Source of the DNA: Pseudomonas trivialis
Lineage (GTDB): Bacteria; Pseudomonadota; Gammaproteobacteria; Pseudomonadales; Pseudomonadaceae
NCBI RefSeq assembly: GCF_001439805.1
Contig: NZ_JYLK01000015.1
Coordinates: 99,956 to 163,955 of the forward strand
Length of the DNA: 64,000 nt
Direction: 5' to 3'
A program made the position numbers and the translations under genes. Below are positions 44,388-53,566 of this stretch, one piece after another; the stretch's first letter is position 1, and each line of letters starts with the position of its first letter. The notes beneath the pieces were generated by a model, which saw nothing but the letters and a program-made list of their open reading frames with translations, ran no database searches and was not told the DNA's origin.

Positions 44388-45752
44388 TTATAACCCGGTC
44401 AGCATGGCGTCCGCCGGCGCATCGGCGCGGTCTTGTGCGGTCAATTGGAAGTACACGAAGCCAACGGCCATGAAACCGAGAAAGATCAGCCCGATCAACG
44501 TGTTGAACCAGGCCATGGCCACCAGGCACACCACCGCCAACACCAACGCAATGCCCGGTACGATGGGGTAGCCCGGCGCACGGAAGGTGCGCTCCAGCAG
44601 AGGTTCGGTCTTGCGCAGTTTGAACAGGCTGAGCATGCTCATGATGTACATGACGATGGCGCCGAACACGGCCATGGTGATCATCGCGGCGGTCAGGGTC
44701 ATGCCGCCGAGGTTGATCAGGCCATCGCTGTAGATGGCCGCGATGCCGACGACGCCGCCGGCGATGATGGCGCGGTGCGGTGTCTGAAAACGCGACAGTT
44801 TGGCGAGGAAGGAGGGCAGGTAACCGGCGCGCGCCAGGGCGAAGAACTGCCGCGAGTAGCCGAGGATGATGCCGTGGAAGCTTGCTACCAGGCCGAACAG
44901 GCCGATCCACACCAGCATGTGCAGCCAGCCGGAGTTGTCGCCCACTACGGTTTTCATGGCTTGGGGCAGCGGGTCGTTGATGTTCGCCAGGGTACGCCAG
45001 TCACCCACACCGCCGGCGAAGAACATCACGCCCATGGCCAGAATTACCAGGGTGAGGATGCCGCTGATGTAGGCCTTTGGAATGGTGCGCTTGGGATCTT
45101 TCGCTTCCTCGGCCGCCATGGCTGCGCCCTCGATGGCGAGGAAGAACCAGATGGCGAAGGGGATCGCCGCAAACATCCCGGCAATCGCCGGTGCGCCGAA
45201 TGTATCGGACCCGGCCCAGCCATTGAGGGCGAAGTGGCTGAAGCTGAACGCGGGAGCGACCACGCCCATGAACACCAGCAGCTCGGCGACGGCGAGTACG
45301 CACACCACCAGTTCGAAGGTGGCGGCGAGTTTTACGCCAAGGATGTTCAGGCCCATGAACACGATGTAGGCGCCGACGGCCGCGTGTTTCGGGTCCAGGG
45401 CCGGGAACTGCACATTCAGGTAGGCGCCGATGGCCAGGGCGATGGCAGGTGGCGCGAACACGAATTCGATCAGGGTCGCGAGGCCGGCGATCAAACCACC
45501 TTTTTCACCAAAGGCGCGGCGGCTGTAGGCAAAGGGGCCGCCAGCGTGAGGAATCGCGGTAGTGAGTTCGGTGAAACTGAAGATGAAGCAGGTGTACATC
45601 GCGGCGACCATCAATGACGTCACCAGAAACCCGAGGGTGCCGGCCACGCCCCAGCCGTAGCTCCAGCCGAAGTACTCCCCGGAAATCACCAGCCCGACGG
45701 CAATACCCCATAAATGCAGGGTGCCCAAGGTGGGTTTGAGGTGTGTGTTCAT
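44388..45752 (-). CDS. eat: Ethanolamine permease (APC superfamily)
   Basis: A 454-aa transporter with about 12 helices. The start region LWGIAVGLVISGEYFGWSYG and the block FAIWFFLAIEGAAMAAEEAKDP are characteristic of bacterial ethanolamine permeases, which use proton-coupled uptake at the inner membrane. The start at 45752 (MNTHLKPTLGTLHLWG) is chosen; the frame is open further upstream but without transporter sequence. The eutBC ammonia-lyase genes that often accompany it are not next to it; kdp genes lie divergent. Confidence 0.88.
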   Translation of the reverse strand: MNTHLKPTLGTLHLWGIAVGLVISGEYFGWSYGWGVAGTLGFLVTSLMVAAMYTCFIFSFTELTTAIPHAGGPFAYSRRAFGEKGGLIAGLATLIEFVFAPPAIALAIGAYLNVQFPALDPKHAAVGAYIVFMGLNILGVKLAATFELVVCVLAVAELLVFMGVVAPAFSFSHFALNGWAGSDTFGAPAIAGMFAAIPFAIWFFLAIEGAAMAAEEAKDPKRTIPKAYISGILTLVILAMGVMFFAGGVGDWRTLANINDPLPQAMKTVVGDNSGWLHMLVWIGLFGLVASFHGIILGYSRQFFALARAGYLPSFLAKLSRFQTPHRAIIAGGVVGIAAIYSDGLINLGGMTLTAAMITMAVFGAIVMYIMSMLSLFKLRKTEPLLERTFRAPGYPIVPGIALVLAVVCLVAMAWFNTLIGLIFLGFMAVGFVYFQLTAQDRADAPADAMLTGL

Positions 45753-45918
45753 TGTGCTGCGCTCCTTGAACGGGTTGGATGATTCAAGGTGTTGCAGCGG
45801 GCATGCCAGCATGAAAATCGTGGTCGTAAAGTGGCGCATCCGTCGTATCGGGGACGGTTTGGTGTTTGAACATCCTCACCACTGCACCAGGCAGGTGCAG
45901 TGTTGCCCTGGCCGCCGC

Positions 45919-45985
45919 CATCGCGGGCAAGCCCGGCTCCCACAGGTAACCGCATTCCAATGGGGAGTCGGGCTCGCCCGCGATA
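45919..45985. repeat. REP doublet
   Basis: CATCGCGGGCAAGCCCGGCT at the left is matched by the inverted AGTCGGGCTCGCCCGCGAT on the right, with about 25 bp between. It lies in the divergent eat-kdpF region. Confidence 0.75.
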
Positions 45986-46035
45986 ACGCCCGTTCAAGCA
46001 ATGCAAACCCGCGGTGTAAACCCCGCATAAACCCA

Positions 46036-46066
46036 CTCTTTACGCCGTCCTTACGCCCCGCCCACG
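46036..46066 (+). promoter_or_regulatory. Possible KdpE-binding site upstream of kdpF
   Basis: TTTACGCCGTCCTTACGCCC followed by CGCCCA resembles the E. coli KdpE site, which ends in TTTACACCCCGCCCG. It is about 80 bases before the kdpF start, a suitable place for activation of the kdp promoter at low potassium. The match is by eye. Confidence 0.4.
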
Positions 46067-46146
46067 CCCTCGCTCTCGTTCCTTTACACCACTCCTGCGG
46101 ACAATTGCCCCACACGCGGCACTCGCCGCACAACGGAGAGACTTCC

Positions 46147-46236
46147 ATGAGCGTTCTGGACGGGGTGTCACTGCTATTGGCCGTGGCGCTGTTCATTTAT
46201 CTGCTGGTTGCGCTGTTACGCGCGGATCGGAACTAG
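46147..46236 (+). CDS. kdpF: K+-transporting ATPase small subunit KdpF
   Basis: A 29-aa single-helix peptide, MSVLDGVSLLLAVALFIYLL and a short basic end. KdpF stabilises the KdpFABC complex. It has GGAGAGACTTCC before the ATG and ends nine bases before kdpA. Confidence 0.9.
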   Translation: MSVLDGVSLLLAVALFIYLLVALLRADRN

Positions 46237-46245
46237 GAGTTGGGC

Positions 46246-47940
46246 ATGCACAGTTATGACTATTGGCTGATCATTGCCTTCTTTGCCGTGGTGCTGGTAC
46301 CGGCACCCTTGCTCGGGCGTTTTTACTACAAGGTGATGGAAGGCCAGCGCACCTGGCTGACCCCTGTGCTGGGGCCGGTGGAAAGGGCCTGCTATCGCCT
46401 GTCCGGCGTGGATGAACAACAGGAACAGAGCTGGCAGAAATACGCGCTGGCCTTGCTCGCGTTCAACCTCGCGGGTTTTCTGCTGTTGTTCGCCATCCTG
46501 CTGTTCCAGGACTACCTGCCGCTCAATCCGCAGAAACTGCCGGGTCAGGAGTGGACGCTGGCCTTCAACACGGCCGTCAGTTTCATGACCAACACCAACT
46601 GGCAGTCCTACAGCGGTGAGGCGTCCCTGAGCTACCTCAGTCAGATGGCCGGCCTGACCGTGCAGAACTTCGTCAGTGCGGCCACGGGGCTGGCAGTCCT
46701 CGTCGCTCTTTGCCGTGGGATCGGTCGCAAATCCGCCGCGACATTGGGTAATTTCTGGGTCGACATGACCCGCGCCACCCTCTACGGCCTGCTGCCGCTG
46801 TGCCTGGTGCTGGCGCTGTTCCTGGTGTGGCAGGGCGTGCCGCAAACCTTCGCCCACTACGTCGATGCCGTGACCCTGCAGGGCGTTGATCAGGTGATTC
46901 CTCTTGGCCCGGCAGCCAGCCAGATTGCGATCAAGCAACTGGGCACCAACGGCGGCGGTTTCTTCGGCGTCAACTCGGCGCACCCGTTCGAGGATCCGAC
47001 CGCCTGGGCCAACCTGTTTGAGCTGGCGTCGATCATCCTGATTCCGGTGGCGCTGGTGTTTACCTTCGGCCACTACGTCAAGGACCTGCGCCAGAGCCGC
47101 GCGATCCTCGGCTGCATGCTCGCGTTGTTCCTGATCGGCGGCGCGACCTCGCTGTGGGCCGAATACCAGCCCAACCCAACCCTGAACAACCCCGCCGTGG
47201 AGCAGACCGCACCGCTGGAAGGCAAGGAAGCGCGCTTTGGCACCACCGGCACCGTGCTCTGGTCGGTGACGACTACGGCGGCGTCCAACGGTTCGGTCAA
47301 CGGTATGCAGGACAGCCTCAATCCGTTGAGCGGCATGGTGGCGCTGGTCAACATGATGGTCGGCGAAGTGATCTTCGGCGGCGTCGGCGCCGGTATGTAC
47401 GGCATGCTGCTCAACGTGCTGATCGCAGTCTTCCTCGCCGGCCTGATGATCGGCCGCACCCCTGAATACCTGGGCAAGAAACTTCAGGCCAAGGAAGTGC
47501 AACTGCTCGTGGTGACCCTGCTGGTGATGCCGGTTGGCGTACTGGTGCTGGGCGCCATCGCCGCCAGTCTGCCAGGCCCGGCCGGTGCGATCAGCAACCC
47601 CGGACCCCATGGTTTCAGCCAGTTGCTCTACGCCTACACCTCGGCCAGTGCCAACAACGGCTCGGCGTTCGGCGGCTTCAGTGGCAACACGCCATTCCAT
47701 AACCTGATGCTGAGCCTGGGCATGTTGCTCGGCCGCTTCGGCTACATCCTCCCGGTACTGGCCCTGGCCGGCAGCCTGGCGATGAAGAAGACCGCGCCGA
47801 TTGGCCAGAACAGCTTTCCCACCCACGGCCCGCTGTTCGTGACGCTGTTGACCGTGACCATTCTGCTGGTGGGCGGCCTGACGTTCCTGCCGACGCTGGC
47901 ATTGGGCCCTATCGCTGAACACCTGAGCATGGGCTTCTGA
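46246..47940 (+). CDS. kdpA: K+-transporting ATPase potassium-binding subunit KdpA
   Basis: A 564-aa channel-like subunit with ten helices and four selectivity-filter loops. Two of the filters are visible as NTNWQSYSGE near residue 115 and NNGSAFGGF near 470, with GTNGGGFFGVNSAHPFEDP in between near 230. KdpA binds K+ from the periplasm with high affinity. The start at 46246 has GGAG upstream; a TTG two codons earlier is possible. It is the first large gene of the kdpFABC operon. Confidence 0.97.
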   Translation: MHSYDYWLIIAFFAVVLVPAPLLGRFYYKVMEGQRTWLTPVLGPVERACYRLSGVDEQQEQSWQKYALALLAFNLAGFLLLFAILLFQDYLPLNPQKLPGQEWTLAFNTAVSFMTNTNWQSYSGEASLSYLSQMAGLTVQNFVSAATGLAVLVALCRGIGRKSAATLGNFWVDMTRATLYGLLPLCLVLALFLVWQGVPQTFAHYVDAVTLQGVDQVIPLGPAASQIAIKQLGTNGGGFFGVNSAHPFEDPTAWANLFELASIILIPVALVFTFGHYVKDLRQSRAILGCMLALFLIGGATSLWAEYQPNPTLNNPAVEQTAPLEGKEARFGTTGTVLWSVTTTAASNGSVNGMQDSLNPLSGMVALVNMMVGEVIFGGVGAGMYGMLLNVLIAVFLAGLMIGRTPEYLGKKLQAKEVQLLVVTLLVMPVGVLVLGAIAASLPGPAGAISNPGPHGFSQLLYAYTSASANNGSAFGGFSGNTPFHNLMLSLGMLLGRFGYILPVLALAGSLAMKKTAPIGQNSFPTHGPLFVTLLTVTILLVGGLTFLPTLALGPIAEHLSMGF

Positions 47941-47945
47941 GGGAT

Positions 47946-50009
47946 ATGAACATGAATATGCCTGCAAACAACGCGGCCCCGGTCAAACCCCAGGAACCCG
48001 CCAAAACCGCAATCTCCGCGCTGTGGCGCCCGGCGCTGGTCCAGGCCTTCGTCAAGCTCGACCCACGGCAGTTGCAACGCTCGCCAGTGATGCTGGTGGT
48101 CGAATTGACGGCCATCCTCACCACCGTGCTGTGTTTCGTGCCCGACACCGCCGTGCCCACCTTTGTCGCTGCGCAGATTGCGGTGTGGCTGTGGTTCACC
48201 GTGCTGTTCGCCAACTTCGCCGAAGCGCTGGCCGAAGGCCGTGGCAAGGCCCGCGCCGACAGCCTCAAGGCCGGCAGTGAAGGCCTCGGCGCACGGCGCA
48301 AAGAGGCCGATGGCACCTTCAAGATGGTACCCGCTGCCAGCCTGCGCAAGGGTGACGTGGTACGCGTGGTCGTCGGCGAAATGATCCCCGGCGACGGTGA
48401 AGTCATCGAAGGGATCGCCGCAGTCAACGAAGCCGCGATCACTGGCGAGTCCGCCCCGGTCATCCGCGAATCCGGCGGCGACCGTTCGGCCGTCACCGGC
48501 AATACGCGGCTGGTGTCCGACTGGCTGCTGGTGCGCATTACTGCCAACCCCGGTGAATCCACCCTGGACCGCATGATTGCCCTCGTGGAAGGCGCCAAAC
48601 GCCAGAAAACCCCTAACGAGGTGGCGCTGGACATCCTGCTGATCGGCCTCACCCTGATCTTCCTGATGGTCGTGGTCACCCTGCAGCCGTTTGCCCACTT
48701 TGCCAATGGCAGCTTGCCGCTGGTGTTCCTCGTCGCACTGCTGGTGACGCTGATTCCTACCACCATTGGTGGCTTGTTGTCGGCCATCGGTATCGCCGGC
48801 ATGGACCGTCTGGTGCGCCTCAATGTGATCGCCAAGTCCGGCCGCGCCGTGGAAGCGGCGGGGGACGTGCATGTGTTGCTGCTGGACAAGACCGGCACCA
48901 TCACGTTCGGCAACCGCCGGTGCTCGGCGGTGGTCGCCGCGCCAGGCGTCAGTGGCCGCGAGGTGGCCGAAGGTGCCTTGTTCGCGTCCCTGGCGGATGA
49001 CACGGCGGAGGGCAAATCCATCGTCGAGTACCTGCGCGCCTTGCACCCCCAGGCCGAGCCGTCGCTGGATGAGTTGACCGCCGTGCCGTTCAGTGCCGAA
49101 ACCCGCCTGTCCGGTGTCGACTACCAGGGCCGCGTATTTCGCAAAGGCGCGGTGGATTCGTTGCTGGCGTTTATCGGCTTGCAACGCAGTGACCTGTTAC
49201 CGGCGCTCTCGCGGGAAATCGACAAGATCGCCCAGAGCGGTGGCACGCCGTTGCTGGTGTGCGCCGACGGCAAATTGCTTGGTGCGATCCACCTCAAGGA
49301 CGTGGTCAAGCCCGGGATCCGCGAGCGCTTCGCCGAGCTGCGCAAGCTGGGTATTCGCACTGTGATGGTCACCGGCGACAACCCGCTGACGGCCGCCGCG
49401 ATTGCCGCCGAAGCCGGCGTGGACGATGTGCTGGCCGAGGCCACCCCGGAGAAAAAACTCGCCCGCATCCGCCTCGAGCAAAATGACGGGCGCCTGGTTG
49501 CCATGTGCGGCGACGGCGCCAACGACGCTCCGGCGCTGGCCCAGGCAGACGTCGGCATGGCGATGAACGATGGCACCCAGGCCGCGCGTGAAGCAGCCAA
49601 CATGGTCGACCTCGACAGCGATCCCACCAAGCTGCTGGACGTGGTGCAGATCGGCAAGGAATTGCTGGTGACGCGAGGCGCGCTGACGACGTTCTCCATC
49701 GCCAACGACGTGGCCAAGTACTTCGCCATCCTGCCCGCGCTGTTCGCCGCGATCTACCCGCAGTTGGGCGTACTCAACGTGATGCACCTGCAGAGCCCGC
49801 AGAGCGCGATCCTTTCGGCGATTGTGTTCAACGCGCTGATCATCGTGGTGCTGATTCCCCTGGCGCTGCGCGGTGTGCGCGTGCAGGCGGCGAGTGCGGC
49901 GGCGTTGCTGCGGCGCAACCTGCTGATCTACGGCCTGGGCGGCTTGCTGGTGCCGTTCGTGGGCATCAAGGCGATCGACATGCTGCTGACGGCGTTGCAC
50001 CTGGTGTAA
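47946..50009 (+). CDS. kdpB: K+-transporting P-type ATPase subunit KdpB
   Basis: A 687-aa P-type ATPase that energises K+ import. The phosphorylation site LLLDKTGTITFGNR is near residue 312, the actuator-domain TGES in EAAITGESAPV is near 167, and the hinge MCGDGANDAPALAQADVGMA is near 520. Three in-frame ATGs open the gene; the first has TGAGGGAT before it and is chosen. It starts five bases after kdpA and is followed by kdpC at 33 bp. Confidence 0.97.
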   Translation: MNMNMPANNAAPVKPQEPAKTAISALWRPALVQAFVKLDPRQLQRSPVMLVVELTAILTTVLCFVPDTAVPTFVAAQIAVWLWFTVLFANFAEALAEGRGKARADSLKAGSEGLGARRKEADGTFKMVPAASLRKGDVVRVVVGEMIPGDGEVIEGIAAVNEAAITGESAPVIRESGGDRSAVTGNTRLVSDWLLVRITANPGESTLDRMIALVEGAKRQKTPNEVALDILLIGLTLIFLMVVVTLQPFAHFANGSLPLVFLVALLVTLIPTTIGGLLSAIGIAGMDRLVRLNVIAKSGRAVEAAGDVHVLLLDKTGTITFGNRRCSAVVAAPGVSGREVAEGALFASLADDTAEGKSIVEYLRALHPQAEPSLDELTAVPFSAETRLSGVDYQGRVFRKGAVDSLLAFIGLQRSDLLPALSREIDKIAQSGGTPLLVCADGKLLGAIHLKDVVKPGIRERFAELRKLGIRTVMVTGDNPLTAAAIAAEAGVDDVLAEATPEKKLARIRLEQNDGRLVAMCGDGANDAPALAQADVGMAMNDGTQAAREAANMVDLDSDPTKLLDVVQIGKELLVTRGALTTFSIANDVAKYFAILPALFAAIYPQLGVLNVMHLQSPQSAILSAIVFNALIIVVLIPLALRGVRVQAASAAALLRRNLLIYGLGGLLVPFVGIKAIDMLLTALHLV

Positions 50010-50042
50010 CGCTCGCCTTCCCGACTTAATGAGGATTTGACC

Positions 50043-50588
50043 ATGACTAACATGATCCGCCCGGCCCTGAGCCTGCTGGTTCTGATGACCCTGATCACCG
50101 GTGTCGCCTATCCGTTGGTGGTTACCGGTGTGGCCCAGGTGGCGTTCCCCGCCCAGGCCAACGGCAGTCTGGTGCGCGATGCCAGCGGCAAGGTGCGCGG
50201 CTCCAGCCTGATCGCCCAGGACTTTACCGGCGACGGCTGGTTCCACCCACGGCCTTCGGCCGGGGCTTTCGCCACGGTATCCAGCAGCGCCAGTAACCTG
50301 GGCCCAAGCAATCCGGCGCTGGCTACGCGCGTGTTCGACGACGCGACCAAACAGCAGGTGCCAGGCCAGGGCCCGGTGCCGCTGGCCTCGCTGACCACCT
50401 CCGGCAGCGGTCTGGATCCGCACTTGCCACCGCCGGCGATTGCCTATCAACTGGCGCGGGTGGCCGCGGCGCGAAATGTGCCGGTGGCAACCTTGCAACG
50501 CTTGCTGGATGAGCACATCGAAAGCCCGTTGGTGGGCCCACCGGTGGTGAATGTCCTGGCCCTGAACATGGCCCTGGAAAAGTTGTAG
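50043..50588 (+). CDS. kdpC: K+-transporting ATPase subunit KdpC
   Basis: A 181-aa subunit with one N-terminal helix (ALSLLVLMTLITGVAYPLVVTG) and a periplasmic domain. The conserved block GDGWFHPRPSAG is near residue 65, and SGSGLDPHLPPPAIAYQLARVA near 125. KdpC assists complex assembly and K+ affinity. The ATG at 50043 follows GAGGATTTGACC. After the stop comes a long nested inverted repeat before kdpD. Confidence 0.96.
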   Translation: MTNMIRPALSLLVLMTLITGVAYPLVVTGVAQVAFPAQANGSLVRDASGKVRGSSLIAQDFTGDGWFHPRPSAGAFATVSSSASNLGPSNPALATRVFDDATKQQVPGQGPVPLASLTTSGSGLDPHLPPPAIAYQLARVAAARNVPVATLQRLLDEHIESPLVGPPVVNVLALNMALEKL

Positions 50589-50602
50589 GCAGCGCCGCCG
50601 TC

Positions 50603-50832
50603 ATCGCGGGCAAGCCCTAATGCCGTTCAGTTAAGGGAAATGTGTGGGCTTATTGTGGCGAGCGGGCTTGCCCCGCGTTGGGGTGCGAAGCGCCTCCAAT
50701 CGAGCAAAACGCGGTGTACCTGATACGGCTCAGCGCCTGGTTTTGGGGCTGCTGCGCAGCCCAACGCAGGACAAGCCTGCTCGCCACAGGGAATCTGCGC
50801 TTAACTGAACGGCATTAGGGCTTGCCCGCGAT
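50603..50832. repeat. Nested inverted repeat (MITE-like, with REP ends)
   Basis: A 33-bp arm at 50603-50635 (from ATCGCGGGCAAGCCCTAATG through CCGTTCAGTTAAG) is repeated exactly inverted at 50800-50832. Inside, a second imperfect pair begins TGTGGCGAGCGGGCTTGCCC near 50655 and ends GCCTGCTCGCCACA near 50788. The whole is 230 bp in the kdpC-kdpD gap and would fold into one long stem. It looks like a non-autonomous mobile element of roughly 200 bp, with a REP pair inside, placed in a REP site. Confidence 0.8.
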
Positions 50833-50877
50833 AAGGCCATAAACGCCCTCCATAAACACCTGAAGGAACCCTGAAGC

Positions 50878-53529
50878 ATGAGCGACTCCGGCCGCGCCGA
50901 CGCCCTGTTAGCCGATCTGCCCCGGGATGGCCGTGGCCGCCTCAAAGTTTTCCTCGGCGCCGCGCCCGGTGTGGGCAAGACCTACGCCATGCTCCAGGCC
51001 GCCCATACCCAACTGCGCCAGGGCGTGCGACTGATCGCCGGGGTGGTCGAAACCCACGGCCGCGCCGAGACCGAAGCCTTGCTCGGCGGCCTGCCGCAAC
51101 AACCGTTGCTGCGCAGCGAATACCGCGGCGTGATGCTCGAAGAAATGGACCTCGACGGCTTGCTCGCGGCCCGGCCCGCGTTGGTGCTGGTGGACGAGCT
51201 GGCCCACAGCAATGCGCCCGGCAGCCGTCATGAAAAGCGCTGGCAGGATATTCAGGAGTTGCTCGCGGCCGGTATCGACGTGTTCACCACCGTCAACGTC
51301 CAGCACCTGGAAAGCCTTAATGATCAAGTGCGCGGCATCACCGGCGTGCAGGTGCGTGAAACCCTGCCGGACTGGGTGCTGCAGGACGCCGACGAACTGC
51401 TGCTGATCGACCTGCCGTCCCGTGAGTTGCTCGAGCGCCTGCGCGACGGCAAGGTCTATGTGCCGGAGCAGGCCCGCGCCGCCATCGATGCGTTTTTTAC
51501 CCAGACCAACCTGATGGCCCTGCGCGAGCTGGCGATGCAAACCGCCGCCGCCCATGTCGACGATGACCTGGCCCAAGGCTATCGCCAACTCGGCCAGGCC
51601 GCACCGGCGGTGCGTGGTCGCTTGCTGGTGGGCGTGGATGGCGACGCGCAGGCCGAGCGTCTGGTGCGCCATGCCAGTCGCGTGGCCCAGCGCCGGCATT
51701 TGCCGTGGAGCCTGGTGCATATCGATAACGGCCGGGCGCGGGATGAGCAGTCGCGCCTGCGTCTGCAAAACGCCCAGCAACTGGCCGAGCGCCTGGGTGG
51801 CGAAGTGGTGCTGTTGCGCGCCGGCGAGGTGGCCAGGACGTTAATCCAGCACGCCGCCGAACGCCGAGCCAGCCTGCTGCTGGTGGGGCAGTCGCGGATG
51901 CGCTGGCGCCGCCGGCTGCTGGGGGGCGGGCTGGCCGCACGCCTGTTGCGTCAGGCGCGGGGGCTGGAAATCAACGTGCTCGACAGCGACGAGTTGCCCG
52001 CGCCGCCGCGCTTGCCGCAGGTGATGGGGCTGCGCTGGTTCGATTACGCCCTGGCAGTGGTGGCCACTTTGGTGGCGGCGGCCGTGGCCTGGGGCGTGTC
52101 CAGCGTGATGCCGTTGCCGAATATCTCCCTGGTGTTTCTTGCCGCGGTGTTGCTGGTGGCGGTACGCAGCAGCCTTGGGCCGTCGCTGGTGTGTGCCGCG
52201 TTCTCCTTCATGGCTTACGACTTTCTGTTTATCCCGCCGAATTTCTCTTTCGCCATCCAGCGCGAAGAAGACGTGCTGACGCTGTTGTTCTTCCTGTTGA
52301 TGGCCGCGCTCACCGGCAACCTGGCCGCGCGGCAGCGCCAGCAATTGCAGGCGCTGCGCGATACCCAGGAAGAAACCAGCGAACTGCTGGACCTGTCCCG
52401 CAAGCTGACCGCCGCCACCGATCGCCAGGCGGTGATCAGCGCGGCGACCCTGCACCTGCAGGGTTGGAGTGACCTCGATCTGTGCCTGGTCAATCGCGAC
52501 GGGCAAGGCGGCTGGACGGTCGAAACCGGCGGCCCGCTGACGTTCACCGAAGCCGAGCGCGCCGCCGCCGACTGGGCCTGGCAGCATGACCAGCCGGCAG
52601 GCCGGGGCACTGGCACTTTGCCGTTTGGGCGTTGGTGGTGGTGGCCGTTGTCGGGCGAAGAAGGTCCGCTGGGCTTGCTCGGTGTGAGTGCCAAGCCGGG
52701 CCTGGAACTGAGCGGCCAGCGTCGACGCCTGCTCACGGCCTTGAGCCAACCGCTGGCGCAGGCCCTGGCCCGCGCGCAGTTGGCGCAGGAGCTCGAATCC
52801 GCGCGGTTGCATGGCGAAACCGAACAACTGCGCAGCGCCTTGCTCGCCTCGGTGTCCCACGACTTGCGCACGCCGTTGACCTCCATGCGCGGCAGCATCG
52901 ACAGCCTGCTGGCGCTCGGCGAAGCGATTCCTCTGGACGATCGCCGCGAACTGCTGGAAGGCACCCGCGATGAAGCCGAGCGCCTGGACCGCTATATCCA
53001 GAACCTGCTCGACATGACCCGCCTGGGGCACGGCGCACTCAAGCTGGCGCGCGACTGGGTATCGCCCGGCGATATCGTCGGCAGCGCCCTTGGCCGTCTG
53101 CGCGCGGTGCTGGCGCCGTTGCAGGTGATCACCGATGTGCCAGCTGAGCTGCCGTTGCTGTATGTGCACGCGGCGCTGATCGAACAGGCGCTGGTCAACG
53201 TGCTGGAGAACGCCGCGCGCTTTTCACCGGTTCAAGGCCGCTTGCAGTTGAGCGCCGGCGTCGCGGACGATCAGCTGTTTTTCGCCGTGGCCGATGAGGG
53301 GCCGGGGATTCCCGAAGATGAACGCGCGAAGATTTTCGACATGTTCTATACCGCCGCTCGGGGTGACCGGGGCGGGCAGGGCACGGGCCTGGGCCTGGCA
53401 ATCTGCCAGGGCATGGTTGGCGCGCACGGCGGGCATATCCGCGTGGCCGATGGCATCGACGGACGCGGCACCTGCATCACCTTGTTTCTGCCTTTGCCGG
53501 CACAACCTGGCCTGGAGCGTGAGGCGTGA
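50878..53529 (+). CDS. kdpD: Potassium sensor histidine kinase KdpD
   Basis: An 883-aa membrane kinase. Domain order: N-terminal KdpD sensor domain with a Walker A (FLGAAPGVGKTYAMLQAA near residue 30) and DVFTTVNVQHLESLNDQ; a universal-stress-like domain (about 245-370); four helices (about 395-490); a GAF-like region; then HisKA with the phospho-His in SVSHDLRTPLTSMRGS near 660; and a HATPase domain (NVLENAARFSP, DEGPGIPEDE, GLGLAICQGMV). It phosphorylates KdpE under low K+ or osmotic stress. The repeat element separates it from kdpC, yet it remains on the same strand. Confidence 0.97.
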   Translation: MSDSGRADALLADLPRDGRGRLKVFLGAAPGVGKTYAMLQAAHTQLRQGVRLIAGVVETHGRAETEALLGGLPQQPLLRSEYRGVMLEEMDLDGLLAARPALVLVDELAHSNAPGSRHEKRWQDIQELLAAGIDVFTTVNVQHLESLNDQVRGITGVQVRETLPDWVLQDADELLLIDLPSRELLERLRDGKVYVPEQARAAIDAFFTQTNLMALRELAMQTAAAHVDDDLAQGYRQLGQAAPAVRGRLLVGVDGDAQAERLVRHASRVAQRRHLPWSLVHIDNGRARDEQSRLRLQNAQQLAERLGGEVVLLRAGEVARTLIQHAAERRASLLLVGQSRMRWRRRLLGGGLAARLLRQARGLEINVLDSDELPAPPRLPQVMGLRWFDYALAVVATLVAAAVAWGVSSVMPLPNISLVFLAAVLLVAVRSSLGPSLVCAAFSFMAYDFLFIPPNFSFAIQREEDVLTLLFFLLMAALTGNLAARQRQQLQALRDTQEETSELLDLSRKLTAATDRQAVISAATLHLQGWSDLDLCLVNRDGQGGWTVETGGPLTFTEAERAAADWAWQHDQPAGRGTGTLPFGRWWWWPLSGEEGPLGLLGVSAKPGLELSGQRRRLLTALSQPLAQALARAQLAQELESARLHGETEQLRSALLASVSHDLRTPLTSMRGSIDSLLALGEAIPLDDRRELLEGTRDEAERLDRYIQNLLDMTRLGHGALKLARDWVSPGDIVGSALGRLRAVLAPLQVITDVPAELPLLYVHAALIEQALVNVLENAARFSPVQGRLQLSAGVADDQLFFAVADEGPGIPEDERAKIFDMFYTAARGDRGGQGTGLGLAICQGMVGAHGGHIRVADGIDGRGTCITLFLPLPAQPGLEREA

Positions 53530-53566
53530 GATACCCTGTGTTCTCGACGATTTATGATTGGACGCC

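Noticed and set aside
46216..47967. Long minus-strand open frame opposite kdpA, and similar ones opposite kdpB and kdpD
   Set aside because: Composition is typical of antisense translation, and the sense genes are unmistakable.
50589..50877. CRISPR-like or origin-like structure in the kdpC-kdpD gap
   Set aside because: The repeats are inverted and nested, not direct and spaced, and share REP cores; a REP/MITE-type element explains them.
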